DNA of 64,000 bases from Endozoicomonas_A sp049275935 (GTDB lineage: Bacteria > Pseudomonadota > Gammaproteobacteria > Pseudomonadales > Endozoicomonadaceae). Below are positions 9,501 through 18,973 of the stretch, one piece after another. The notes under the pieces are model-generated. The model saw only the letters and a program-made list of their open reading frames with translations, was not told the DNA's origin and did no database searches. The position numbers and the translations under genes were made by a program. Within the stretch, counting starts at the first letter, position 1. Each line of letters starts with the position of its first letter. The stretch covers positions 6,820,001-6,884,000 of the forward strand of contig NZ_CP184830.1 in assembly GCF_049275935.1 (NCBI RefSeq). Reading direction: 5' to 3'.

Positions 9501-12337
9501 CTGACCAGAAGGATACCCTGAGAGAAAGACTTCAGGAATTAATGAAAGAAGTAGAGAAAACTTATAACAATAAAGGTGTTAAAAGGGTCAGTAACAATAA
9601 AATTGCTGATCAACTCAACATTAATGGCTACAGAAATGATGCCAGCATAAACGAACAAAAGAGCCTGATTAGAGAAAAGCTTCAACAGCTGAATGAAGAA
9701 GTTTTCAAAGTGGGTCAGCCTGACATCAATGAGCGTATTGCAGCCATTGAGAATGCTCTTGACAGGCAAATGGCTCGCCTGGGACCCAAACCCCGATACG
9801 TTCTTGATCGTGAGTTAGCGACAGCCAGGCGGGCAGTCGAAGAAGCTGGAAGTGAGCTGGAGGCTGCTAATCACAATCTGGATGCTATTCGTCGCAAACA
9901 GTTGGTACCTTTGGGTAGCCATACTGACTTCAAAGATACTTCAGAAAAAGACGATACGACGTTCAATCGGGCAATGAAACATTATCAGACCGAACTGGGT
10001 CTGTCTGCAGGTGAGGAGCAAACTAATAGAGAGCGAGCAGAAGACATTATAAATTTCCTGCTGGAATTCAGTGTCGAAATACGAGATCAAATCGTTGCGG
10101 AACTGAGAACCAAAACAAATCTGGACGTCCGGATATCTGGCGACCCCGCTTCGCTGGAAGCAGCTCATTACACTATTGCTATTAAAGACCATTCAGATAC
10201 TTATGCCCGGGACGCAACTGATGAAGTCGATGCAGGATTGGGCAACAAGATCCAACAACTGATTCAGGAACAGGCCCGCCCGAAAGCTGGAATTGAAGCC
10301 TCCGGAGCAGATATTGAGAGACTGAAAAAAGTCCTGAAGGCTGCCGAAGAAGCTGTCAAAAATGATGCTGGTCCCTTCCAGTACACACCGAAACAGGCAA
10401 AGGTTCTGGACGCTATACACACATTCACTCAGCAGCACCTTCTGAAAAAACAAGCTCTGGGAGTCGCGATGAGTCTGGCAGAATCTGCAGTAGAAAGCGG
10501 TAAGACAATACCCTGCCTCAAGACTTTCGATTTTAATGATGAATTTGCACCAATTCGCTTACAGGCAATGGCCGGAGACGAACTGACGTTTACACAGGCC
10601 AGTCGGATTGTGGAAGTTTTCAAGAGTCTGAAGACGATCTTCCGGGATTATCCCTTCAAGCCTGCGGAGTATCATTTTCGGAATGCCATTGAAGACGCTC
10701 AGATTCTGGTGCGAAGAGCCAGGAATGAAATAAAAACCGCGTCTCAACAATACGACAACGAAATTCGTGACATAGGCTCAACGGGCATTCACTTTATCGA
10801 GCATGTTCCTGGGGACCTGAAAAGCTTCCCGGAATACTTCACTGCCCGTTCTGCCAGTGCTAACAAGATCATGGCTTTGCTGAGTGAAGGGCTGATCAGC
10901 AAGGTTGAACTTGAAAACTACATGAAGGCCGTCAGAGGTGTCGACGGTTATCAGACAGTGGCTGAATTTGAACACGTCCTTGGTTATAAACACGGCGTCA
11001 GGATGCCTGAGTTCAGGAAGGTTGTCCAGATGCTGTCCGATGAGAGTACCGAGGCTTTCATGCAGAGTGTCTTTGCTCCAGTGACTCTAACGGCAACGGG
11101 TCCGGCGGCTATGAAAGAGTCGGTTGTCGGCATGAAGGAGTATGCAGCCGCAGTCATCGCCAATTACGTGCTTGATGATATTGCCTTTGATAATGGCCAC
11201 AGGACAGCGGCTTTCCTGGACAATGTTCAGGATACCCTGACACCTTATGCCAATGCTGTCGGCCTGTCTGAATCAGACCTGATCAAGGCTATCCATGACA
11301 CCTTGATGCAGGCTCATGCCACAGCGGTTGAGTGGCAGCTGAAGGAATACTGGGTCAAACCTTCAGCCTTCCTGGTACAGGCTGTCACCTGGTACTTCTC
11401 CAGCTACAAACCGCTACTGGCGACTCATACCGTCTCGCAGGCTAAGGCACTGTCCCTCTCAAACATGGCGTTCCTCTATCTGCTGGACCTGACCAACAGA
11501 GGGGATTATCCGCACAGAATGCTCACACCTTTCCAGCACTGGCTGGAACGCTACCGTATTGATCTTGACCGAACCGGACAATATGCCTACCACAGTGGCA
11601 TTGAACAAATCTCTGAACTGGGCGGACTGGCCATGCCATTGGGTAAAGCCGCGTCCTCAGTCATTCTGTTGAAAACCGGCTCTGCGCTCTTTGCCAGACA
11701 GCACAACGCCAACCCCCACAAGTATCGCAGCATTGTCCGTCTGGTGCCCGAAATGATGAAGTCCATGGGTTCCGGACAAGGGGTTCAGGTACCGCTGCTG
11801 CACAGAATGACACCACAAAAAGTAAAAACTCTGGCTTCTGCCACTGTCGGACTTGTGCTGGGTCCGGTAGCCACTTTCGGAGCATACGCTAATAGCCTTA
11901 TATCCGGATTCACCTATGCACAAACCTTCGGATTCGCACTGGCGTCAAGTCTCACTTTCGACTTTTTTATGAACGACAACAAGATGCTCACTCAATGGCT
12001 GGGTGGACCTCTGGGCCGAAGTCTTGACAAGATTAATCGCTGGACAGGCGCGGGGGAAACGGACGATGAGTATTTGCAACCTGACGCTATTGCTTCACCT
12101 CAGGGCTTCAGTGAGACCGATGAAGAATATGCAAGCCGTGTTAAAGCAAACAACACCCTGTATGGCTGGACTCGACACGAAAATTATCTGCAGTTCCGTG
12201 AACGCCGTGATCGCACCATGATGCTATTCGAGAATGGCTGGGAGAAATACTTCAGGGAAAATGTACCTAAATGGTCGTTCTCCCACGCAGAAAGTATTCC
12301 TTACTCTTACACCCTGGGTGCCTTCATGAGCAACTGA
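6578..12337 (+). CDS. Giant exported repeat protein, array copy 2
   Basis: This 1919-residue protein is a useful reference copy. The start is fixed by GAGGT at a six-base spacing and by a classical signal peptide: basic MRNIR, a hydrophobic core, then DALA with predicted cleavage after residue 28. Residues 29 to about 330 form the conserved N module, with GRTFMRLVAAG and LGQSLFVNDE as landmarks. A class C linker (DGADEVEFT) follows. One WDDT unit lies near 595. The hinge TPGHPKVMPEV lies near 775 and RQMARLGPKPRYVLDRE near 1063. The C block runs from about 1265 to 1919, with Gly/Ala-rich hydrophobic segments at about 1748-1797. It ends in AFMSN, a few residues beyond the core. Copy 7 is its closest full-length relative. 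No enzymatic motif is visible. Export is well supported; function is unknown. Confidence 0.95.
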   Translation: MRNIRPNALSLAVAVAISSSIIATDALANRRLQTKSVDISGNEQVEFTQSEVIVKPTLDDDSQPIPKSFTTTYPDQTEVRSGYDIPSEGFTDVLSGIEGGVSSVDQFETDENNVAQKYTKVLKVGNEGIFRFTHNLAEEKLLIEVRDSMTHQDLIRAVRAQSGVAWTLEPSTEMASPDHLVRVLKGAHERAGNLGEADNYVALATLEVDEVEVDGRTFMRLVAAGDQPPELQRLGQSLFVNDEVLLAAATSAYTQVHVLGKEIQQDALENLLSYHKPVGYVVHVEDETRAYPVPAGYPKLEVTETPGEIIVFHGQKQNPTDIALVQNLYRFTNYFNKDTAQVKKDKVKSYRYIIRSRQMTILEDLAAKHHAGLNFVEEVGDEVEELADFEGLQQALASATSDGADEVEFTSQHVKFTSPLITPTWVHIQLLRHFGFKPVLRNFLANGLFVQNIHNDLIFLASSHDFSDDSPDLGEGFTARVIGDFVGQLLEMESALKKLRTIEALLAKQSELTDRFLASAAQGIGQNLRMEELNQQLVDELAKIHGRVDALTNRIVTLQREANQIPLLKKQVHDARTDATKSRNAQTAAELGIEDWDDTQPLEEQARLISRKINEIFRLVAATAQSQKQALEEHLAAIGAKLIIVPLNEDDLEPHQQAFRQQITSSEAKKVAEIKKRFTTIAAYLNIRDFDSHADIDDQQEHLIQTLMKMGEQLNMEDYYTGLRQISLAAVLGIDLNEDRSLEDRTNLELMVHDKLFELSKLEDELEDIRTPGHPKVMPEVSRTLLAVESVFEKENLREENDVYYHRQVISEAIRIYIREARQRSEEEALTVLKSMEGLLSIHINEGDDKAARLARVLSRLDGGDISNHELGQMDKILGWEGKGPDLMGDLEKDLERGLVRMDVVLHSIRDGLTFKVEESDLQARERQADYLIALEDKLDIDPHENPAAQEREKTFIAKLANELRIGFEDDADLSDQKDTLRERLQELMKEVEKTYNNKGVKRVSNNKIADQLNINGYRNDASINEQKSLIREKLQQLNEEVFKVGQPDINERIAAIENALDRQMARLGPKPRYVLDRELATARRAVEEAGSELEAANHNLDAIRRKQLVPLGSHTDFKDTSEKDDTTFNRAMKHYQTELGLSAGEEQTNRERAEDIINFLLEFSVEIRDQIVAELRTKTNLDVRISGDPASLEAAHYTIAIKDHSDTYARDATDEVDAGLGNKIQQLIQEQARPKAGIEASGADIERLKKVLKAAEEAVKNDAGPFQYTPKQAKVLDAIHTFTQQHLLKKQALGVAMSLAESAVESGKTIPCLKTFDFNDEFAPIRLQAMAGDELTFTQASRIVEVFKSLKTIFRDYPFKPAEYHFRNAIEDAQILVRRARNEIKTASQQYDNEIRDIGSTGIHFIEHVPGDLKSFPEYFTARSASANKIMALLSEGLISKVELENYMKAVRGVDGYQTVAEFEHVLGYKHGVRMPEFRKVVQMLSDESTEAFMQSVFAPVTLTATGPAAMKESVVGMKEYAAAVIANYVLDDIAFDNGHRTAAFLDNVQDTLTPYANAVGLSESDLIKAIHDTLMQAHATAVEWQLKEYWVKPSAFLVQAVTWYFSSYKPLLATHTVSQAKALSLSNMAFLYLLDLTNRGDYPHRMLTPFQHWLERYRIDLDRTGQYAYHSGIEQISELGGLAMPLGKAASSVILLKTGSALFARQHNANPHKYRSIVRLVPEMMKSMGSGQGVQVPLLHRMTPQKVKTLASATVGLVLGPVATFGAYANSLISGFTYAQTFGFALASSLTFDFFMNDNKMLTQWLGGPLGRSLDKINRWTGAGETDDEYLQPDAIASPQGFSETDEEYASRVKANNTLYGWTRHENYLQFRERRDRTMMLFENGWEKYFRENVPKWSFSHAESIPYSYTLGAFMSN

Positions 12338-12338
12338 C

Positions 12339-12423
12339 AGCCATGAGCGATTAGAAACCGTTTCTCCACTTGAGGTAAAAATCACTTTTCACGGTAAACA
12401 GTACTCAGCTCTGAGGTAGTAGA
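12339..12423 (+). promoter_or_regulatory. Conserved leader and ribosome site of copy 3
   Basis: The leader fills the whole 86-bp gap after copy 2. It reads AGCCATGAGCGATT, then AATCACTTTTCACGG, a short A-rich stretch and CTCAGCTCTGAG, followed by the ribosome site GAGGT (12413-12417) six bases before ATG. CTCAG (12404-12408) and CTGAG (12411-12415) are inverted repeats, the second overlapping the ribosome site. Whether a promoter lies here or copy 3 is co-transcribed with copy 2 cannot be decided. Confidence 0.6.
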
Positions 12424-15400
12424 ATGACAAAAGCTCGCCCCAATACGTTAAGCCTTGCTCTGACTTTTGCAATCAGTTCTTCCATCATTGCTCCACAGGC
12501 ACTGGCCGATCGCAAGCTGCAGACAAAGTCCGTCGATATTATAAATAATGGACATGTGAAGTTTACCCACAGTGAGGTCATGGTTCGGCCAACCCTGGAT
12601 CAGGACCAGCAGCCAATACCCAAATCCTATACAACCACCTATCGTGACAAGACTGATTACAGGGCAATCTATGCCTTTCCTTCTAAAGGCTTCACAGAAG
12701 TTCTTGCTGATGTTGATGGCTGCGTTTCCAGTGTTGATCTGTTTGAAACAGGCGAAAATGGCGTTGCTCAAAAATACACCAAAGTCCTGAAAGTGGGGAA
12801 TGAGGCAGCCTTCAGGTTCACCCATAATCTTAAAGAAAAGAATCTGGTCATTGAAGTCAGAAGTGGAATGACCGATCAGTATTCAGTTGAGGCTGTTCGT
12901 TACCAATTAGTTAACAGCGAATTAGAACCGTTAACGAAAATCGCCAGCCCCGGACAACTGGCTAATTTGCTTAAAGCTGTCAATTATGTGGCAGGAAACC
13001 TCGGCGCAAATCATCACTATGTTCCCCTTGCCACCCTTCAAGTAGAAGAAGTTGAAGTGAATGGGCGTACTTTCATGCGTCTTCTCGCTGCTGGCGATCA
13101 GCCTCCTGACCGACAACGTCTGGGACAATCACTCTTTGTCAATGATGATGTTCTCCTGGCAGCAGCCGCATCTGCCTATATCCAGGTTCACGTGCTGGAA
13201 GAGGACTTACAACAAAAGGCCCTTAATGAACTTCTGGCACACAGCAAACCCGTCGGCTACGTTGTCAACGTCGAGGATGACACACAGGTTTATCCTGTGC
13301 CTGCGGGTTATCCAAAGCTGGAAGTGACAGAAGCTACGGGGGAGGTGATTGTTTTTCATGGTCAGAGGCTGAACCCCCATGATATCGCTTTTGTAGAAAA
13401 CCTCTATGACCTCTGGAAAAAAGCTGAAGTTAATCCCCCCTCCCCCGGAGTGGTAACAAAGGTTAAAAAATATAAGGTCAAAAGCTACCAGTACGTCATT
13501 CGAAGCATGCAGATGACAGTGCTGGAGAGGTTTGTTGCGAGACATGGTGCTACCGCTAACAAAGAGCAACCGAAGACACTTGCAGACGAAGATCAACGGA
13601 TGATACATGCACTTACATACTATGAATCTCTCCAGCAGGCATTAGCCAGTGCTACTCCCTATGGCATTTATGGAAACGATGAATTTGAGCTTACACTGGA
13701 ACACATCAGAGTGGTTTTGACAGCCATCACACCGACCTGGCTGCAGATTCAACTCACAAAACATTTCAGCTTCAGACCCCAGCTGAGAGATCTCCTGACT
13801 AAACAGCGTTTTGTTCAGAGCATGCTGAACCTTATAACCGGTGTCTCCGAACCACTGACCGATATTTTTCGCGACGACCCGTTTGTTTCCAAAGTCCTGA
13901 GCGATATGGCCAGACAACTGATTGAGAGGGAACTCATGCTGGAAGATCATCTGGCAACAGAAGCCGAACTCGCCCGGGTTGTAAGCCTGCTAAGGCTGGT
14001 ATCAGAAGAAGTCACTATCAGTGAAAGGGAGAAACAGAGAGCAATCTATCTCCATCGGCAACTTGAGAATAAGCTTTTACATTTTCATGCCGAGCAGGAA
14101 GAACTGGAAAACCTGCTTCGGAAACTTCAACACGAAGTCAGACGAATCCCGCACCTGGAACGACATGCCCGTGATGTCAGAGCAGAAGCCAACAAGGCTT
14201 ACAAAGCTCAACTGGCAGAAAAACTTGGTATTGATAACTGGGATGATACCCGACCAGCAAAAGAACAAGCCAGACTCATCTCAATAAAACTGGATGAAAT
14301 CAACCAGGTGATGGCCGCAACAGAACAGTTTGACGAAGAAGCAGCAAAAGTAAAACTGGCAGCGATGGAAGGCCCGCTCGATATCATTCCGATCAATGAA
14401 AACGATCTGAGTGCACGCTTTCAGTCCATTCAACATTGTATGCAACAAAATGCAGCAGCCACCAATGTCGAGGCCCGCCACAAGCTGGCTATCGTTGAAA
14501 GTCAGCTCGGTCTGGTGCGCGTCAGTGAAGCTAGACCGGAAGCTCGTCACCAGGCCATTCTGAAGCACCTTAATCAGCAGGGAACTCTATTCCGACAGCA
14601 TCTTCAGAAGACCAGTACAGAGGCTGGAAAAAGAGCTGCAATGAAAGCCCATTATGCCGCCATTGCCGTACATTTAAATATTAAGGATTTTGATAGCAAT
14701 GCAGATATTGCCGTTCAACAAAAACGCCTGGTTCGGAGAATTCAGTCACTGAACACTGAACTAGGGAAGATTAACAGACTGAATCTTCGGCAGGCAGACC
14801 TGCCTGACAGACTTGATAATCAGGACAATTCACCAGACGAACACCAGGAATATATCTTTCAGAGTATCCGGGCACTGCCTGCTCAAAGGGGCATAGAAGA
14901 CATTGACGCCAATCTCATTGGAGATTATGTGACAGACTTTTATGACCCTATGGAAGAAGGCAGCACAATAGAACAACGCAACACACAGATAGAAGCAACA
15001 CGTAACAGGTTATTCAGTCTCGCAGATTTGGAAACAGAACTGGAAGACATCAGAACACCAGGGCACCCCATAGCCATGCCTGAAGTGCTCAGGAAACTCA
15101 CTGATCTGGAAAACGCCCTGGCGATGAATATTCAGGGTAGTGAGGACGATATGTATTATCGTCGTGACGCTATTGCCAGGGAAATTCGGTCATACATTGA
15201 ACAAGTCAGACAGCAGGTAGAAGAAGAGGCGCTGGACGTACTGGAAACCCTGGAAGAAATACTCAAGATCGATGCCATTGACGATGATGACAACCAGGAA
15301 AGACTCGGCAGGATTCTTACCAGACTTGAGGACGAAGATATCACCGAAAAAATGCTGGATGACATAGACTCCCCTTACTGGAAAGGTGACATTTCACCTG

Positions 15401-18400
15401 CTTACGAACAAAGAGAAACAAGACCCGGGAGGCTTCAGAGATGTCTTAACTTTTTTTTCGAAGATGCGTATGAACGAGCCATAAGACAACAGACTTCTAT
15501 GCTAAAAACTATAGAGGACAAGCTAAACATCGACATTAGCGAAAACTCTGCCGCTCAAAAAAGAGGTCAGGTTTTCACTGTCAAACTGGCCAAAGATCTG
15601 GATATAGCATTTGACATGGATGTCAACCTGTCTGACCGAAAGTATACCCTGAGAACCAAAATTCAGGAATTAATCGCAAAATCAAACGCACTTTACGACG
15701 ATGAAGCCGCCAGAAGAGTCTGGAACAATGAAATAGCTTTTCGACTCAACATTGAGGACTATAAAGATGATGCCACCCTCGAAGACCAGAACAGTCTGAT
15801 TGAAACAAAACTCCAGCGGCTGGACGAAGAAGTTGTCAATGTCGGCCTGCCTGACGTCAATGAGCGTATCGCCGCCATTGATCATGAACTTGACAGGCAA
15901 ATGGCTCGTCTGGGAGCTAAGCCACGATTCGTTCTTGATCGTGATGCAGCCAGGGCCAGACGGGCACTGAAAGAGGCTGAAAGTGAGCTGACAAATGTTC
16001 ATCGCAAACTGAACAGGCTGCGTGGCAAACGCGTGGTATTTGCAGGGAGCCGTGCTGAGCTGCAACCTATCCCTGATGAAGACAACACGATTGTCAATCA
16101 GGCAATGAAAAAACTTCAGACCGACCTGGGTCTGACTGCAAATGACGCACAAGTTCCCGAAGAGCGGATGGAGGACGTCAAACATTACCTGCGGGAATAC
16201 AGCGAAGAAAAACGAGATGAAATCCTTGAGCAACTGAAAACCCTGACCAATGCCAATATCCTGACAGATGGAGATGACCTCAGTTTACTGGCAGAAGCTG
16301 ATTACTCTGCTGTCGTTGCAGACAATAAACATACTGGTAGTCTGGACAATAACGATGAACTGTATGAAGCATTGGGTGAACTGCCTTTAACCCGGGACAA
16401 GTACGCTCAGATTTTGCAATTTCTTCGTATTCACGACAGAGAAAGCATGAAGGTGAGCAATGCACGGCTTGACGAGAGGAATACACAACAAAGGCTGGAC
16501 CTTAAAAAGGAGGAGCTTAACACCGATGAGTCCGCTGAAACCCTCCATAAGAACGAAATAGCCCTGCTGAATTTAGCCCTGGAGCAGAAAAGTAAAGCGT
16601 TATCAAAAGCAGAAGAAGACCTGATAGATTTTCATAAAGCGTTTCTTGACCCTTTAGAAAAAGCAGTGGGTCTTAAACCAGACCCCACTGACACCAGTGA
16701 ACACCGGGTTAATGCCCTGAGAAGCAAACTGGTACAGCTGGGCGGACATGACGGTAACGGCGGCAAGATCCGGCAACTGACTCAGGAACAGGTCCGTCTG
16801 GAAGATAAGATTGAAGCCAGGAAAGCAGACATTGAGAGAATAAAGGAAGTCCTGAAGGCGGCAGAGAAAACCGTCGAAAATGATGGTAGCCCCTTCCAGT
16901 ACTCGCCAAAGCAGGCAAAAGTTCTGAATTCTATCCACAGATTTTCGCAGCAGCATCCTCTCAAAAAACAAGCTCTGGAAGCCGCCATTGGCCTGACAAA
17001 AGCAGCAAAAGAAAACGGTAAGGCAACACCATCTCTTGCGACTTTCGATTTTGACAATGAATTTGCACCAGTTCGCTTGCAGGCGCTGGCCGGAGACAAA
17101 CTGACGTTTATACAGGCCAGCCGGATTGTGGAAGTTTTCAGGAGCCTGAAGACGACCTTTCCGGAATCCTCTCCCGAGCCTGAAGAAGGTCAACCCCTGA
17201 ATGCCTTCGAAGAAGTCCGGATTCTGACGCACCAGGCATTGTCTGAGATAGAAAATGGGGCACAAGAATACGACGACGAAATTCGCGGCTTGGGCTTGGC
17301 AGGTATTCACTATGTCGAGCGGGACCTGAAAGACTTTTCGGAATACTTATCTGTCCATTCTGCCAGTGGTAACAAAATCATAGCTTTGCTGCGTGAGGGT
17401 CTGATCAGCAAGATTGAACTTGAGAACCACATTAAGGCTGTCAGAGGTGTTGAAGGTTATCAGACAGTGAATGAATTTGAACACTTCCTTGGCTACAAAC
17501 ACGGCGTCAACCTGCCTCGCTTCAGAGCCATTGTCCAGGTGCTCTCCGGTGTAGGGGTTGATGAATTCATGCAGAGTGCCTTTACTCCTGTGACCGTGAC
17601 TGCTTCTGATCCGGCGGGTATAAAAGAGTCTGTTGCTGGCATGAAAGACTACGCTGCTGCGGTCATCGCCAACTATGTTCTCGACGATATTGCCTTTGAA
17701 AACGGCCACAAAATGGCAGCCTTCCTGAGCAAAGTTCAGGATACCCTGACACCTTATGCTCATGCTGTCGGCCTGGCTGAATCAGACCTGGTCAAAGCTA
17801 TCGATAGCACCTTGATGCAGGCCCATGCCGCAGCAGTTGAGCACCAACTGAATGATTACTGGGTCAAACCTTCAGCTTTTCTGGTACAGGCTGTCACCTG
17901 GTACTTCTCCAGCTACACCCCCCTGCTGGCGACCCACACCACCTGGCAGGCTGTCGAGCTATCCCTCTCGAACGTTTCATTTCTCTATCTTCTGGATCTG
18001 ACCAACAGGGGTGATTACCTGCACCGGATGCTCACACCTTTCCAGCACTGGCTGGAAGGCTATGGTATTGATCTTAACCGAACCAGCCAATACGCAAACC
18101 ACATTGGCATTGAACGAGTCTCTGAAGTGGGCGGGCTGGCCATGCCATTGGGTAAAGCCGCTTCCTCAGTCATTCTGCTGAGAACCGGCTCCATGTTGTT
18201 TGCCAGACAGTACAACGCTAACCCGCATATGTACCACTGTATTCTCCGTCTGGTGCCCGAAATAGTGAAGTCCATGGCTTCCGGTCAAGGGGTTCAGGTA
18301 ACACTGTTGCACCGGGTAACACCACAAAAAGTGAAAACGCTGACTTCTGCCACAGCTGCTCTCGCTCTGGGCCCGATTGCCACTGTTGGAGCATACGCCC

Positions 18401-18849
18401 AGGGTCTGGTATCCGGATTTAGCTATGCTCAAACCTTCGGCTTCGCTCTGGCGTCGAGTCTTACTTACGACTTCTTTATGAACGACAACAAGATGCTCAC
18501 TCAATGGCTGGGTGGGCCTCTGGGCCGAACTCTTGACAAGATCAGTCGCTGGGCAGGCCTGGGTGAAACGGACGATGAATATGTGAAACGTGCGTCTGTT
18601 GCTACACCTCAACGCTTCAATGAAACCGACGCAGAGTATGCAGGCCGCGTTGAAGCAAGTGACATGATGCATGGCTGGACCCGGCACGAAAATTATCTGC
18701 AGTTCCGTGAACGCCGGGATCGCACCACGAAACTGTTTGAGAATGGCTGGGAAAAATACTTCAGGGAAAATGTGCCTAAATGGTCATTTTCCCACGCAGA
18801 AAGTATTCCATACTCCTACACTCTGAGTGCCTTCTGCGACTGGCGATGA
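12424..18849 (+). CDS. Giant exported repeat protein, array copy 3
   Basis: The protein has 2141 residues with a signal peptide ending in PQALA before DRKLQTKS. The linker is class B: an extra charged segment around residues 330-410 precedes YYESLQQAL. A single WDDT unit lies near 605. Just before the hinge TPGHPIAMPEV there is an insertion found in no other copy here (about residues 790-870, containing RLDNQDNSPDEH and IGDYVTDFYDP). RQMARLGAKPRFVLDRD lies near 1158, the C block starts near 1487 and the hydrophobic pair is at about 1972-2019. Its C block is the most divergent of the set at several otherwise fixed positions (GIKESVAGMKDYAAAV, SLTYDFF). It ends AFCDWR. The start is supported by GAGGT at ideal spacing and by alignment. 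Function unknown. Confidence 0.95.
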   Translation: MTKARPNTLSLALTFAISSSIIAPQALADRKLQTKSVDIINNGHVKFTHSEVMVRPTLDQDQQPIPKSYTTTYRDKTDYRAIYAFPSKGFTEVLADVDGCVSSVDLFETGENGVAQKYTKVLKVGNEAAFRFTHNLKEKNLVIEVRSGMTDQYSVEAVRYQLVNSELEPLTKIASPGQLANLLKAVNYVAGNLGANHHYVPLATLQVEEVEVNGRTFMRLLAAGDQPPDRQRLGQSLFVNDDVLLAAAASAYIQVHVLEEDLQQKALNELLAHSKPVGYVVNVEDDTQVYPVPAGYPKLEVTEATGEVIVFHGQRLNPHDIAFVENLYDLWKKAEVNPPSPGVVTKVKKYKVKSYQYVIRSMQMTVLERFVARHGATANKEQPKTLADEDQRMIHALTYYESLQQALASATPYGIYGNDEFELTLEHIRVVLTAITPTWLQIQLTKHFSFRPQLRDLLTKQRFVQSMLNLITGVSEPLTDIFRDDPFVSKVLSDMARQLIERELMLEDHLATEAELARVVSLLRLVSEEVTISEREKQRAIYLHRQLENKLLHFHAEQEELENLLRKLQHEVRRIPHLERHARDVRAEANKAYKAQLAEKLGIDNWDDTRPAKEQARLISIKLDEINQVMAATEQFDEEAAKVKLAAMEGPLDIIPINENDLSARFQSIQHCMQQNAAATNVEARHKLAIVESQLGLVRVSEARPEARHQAILKHLNQQGTLFRQHLQKTSTEAGKRAAMKAHYAAIAVHLNIKDFDSNADIAVQQKRLVRRIQSLNTELGKINRLNLRQADLPDRLDNQDNSPDEHQEYIFQSIRALPAQRGIEDIDANLIGDYVTDFYDPMEEGSTIEQRNTQIEATRNRLFSLADLETELEDIRTPGHPIAMPEVLRKLTDLENALAMNIQGSEDDMYYRRDAIAREIRSYIEQVRQQVEEEALDVLETLEEILKIDAIDDDDNQERLGRILTRLEDEDITEKMLDDIDSPYWKGDISPAYEQRETRPGRLQRCLNFFFEDAYERAIRQQTSMLKTIEDKLNIDISENSAAQKRGQVFTVKLAKDLDIAFDMDVNLSDRKYTLRTKIQELIAKSNALYDDEAARRVWNNEIAFRLNIEDYKDDATLEDQNSLIETKLQRLDEEVVNVGLPDVNERIAAIDHELDRQMARLGAKPRFVLDRDAARARRALKEAESELTNVHRKLNRLRGKRVVFAGSRAELQPIPDEDNTIVNQAMKKLQTDLGLTANDAQVPEERMEDVKHYLREYSEEKRDEILEQLKTLTNANILTDGDDLSLLAEADYSAVVADNKHTGSLDNNDELYEALGELPLTRDKYAQILQFLRIHDRESMKVSNARLDERNTQQRLDLKKEELNTDESAETLHKNEIALLNLALEQKSKALSKAEEDLIDFHKAFLDPLEKAVGLKPDPTDTSEHRVNALRSKLVQLGGHDGNGGKIRQLTQEQVRLEDKIEARKADIERIKEVLKAAEKTVENDGSPFQYSPKQAKVLNSIHRFSQQHPLKKQALEAAIGLTKAAKENGKATPSLATFDFDNEFAPVRLQALAGDKLTFIQASRIVEVFRSLKTTFPESSPEPEEGQPLNAFEEVRILTHQALSEIENGAQEYDDEIRGLGLAGIHYVERDLKDFSEYLSVHSASGNKIIALLREGLISKIELENHIKAVRGVEGYQTVNEFEHFLGYKHGVNLPRFRAIVQVLSGVGVDEFMQSAFTPVTVTASDPAGIKESVAGMKDYAAAVIANYVLDDIAFENGHKMAAFLSKVQDTLTPYAHAVGLAESDLVKAIDSTLMQAHAAAVEHQLNDYWVKPSAFLVQAVTWYFSSYTPLLATHTTWQAVELSLSNVSFLYLLDLTNRGDYLHRMLTPFQHWLEGYGIDLNRTSQYANHIGIERVSEVGGLAMPLGKAASSVILLRTGSMLFARQYNANPHMYHCILRLVPEIVKSMASGQGVQVTLLHRVTPQKVKTLTSATAALALGPIATVGAYAQGLVSGFSYAQTFGFALASSLTYDFFMNDNKMLTQWLGGPLGRTLDKISRWAGLGETDDEYVKRASVATPQRFNETDAEYAGRVEASDMMHGWTRHENYLQFRERRDRTTKLFENGWEKYFRENVPKWSFSHAESIPYSYTLSAFCDWR

Positions 18850-18925
18850 GAAAGTTCATTTCCACCTGCAACCTCAGCAGACTACCTTAATTAAGTACTT
18901 AAAAGCTGATTCCTCTGTGTGTGTG

Positions 18926-18973
18926 ACAATCACTTTTCACGTTAATAAAAGTACTCAGCTCTATGGTTGTAGA
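18926..18973 (+). promoter_or_regulatory. Leader of copy 4 with a degenerate ribosome site
   Basis: The core ACAATCACTTTTCACG, TAATAAAAGTACTCAGC is retained, but the ribosome site reads ATGGT instead of GAGGT, leaving little complementarity to 16S rRNA. Copy 4 is therefore expected to be translated less well than its sisters. The gap before it (18850-18925) holds no gene. It carries 3' flank sequence like that coding for the tails of copies 4 and 7, and a perfect 12-bp palindrome TTAAGTACTTAA at 18891-18902 of unknown meaning. Confidence 0.5.

Noticed and set aside
18827..18973. Upstream in-frame ATG for copy 4, which would add 49 residues
   Set aside because: It overlaps the end of copy 3, translates the conserved leader and would bury the signal peptide. 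The same reasoning removes the starts at 34652 (copy 7) and 31083 (copy 6).
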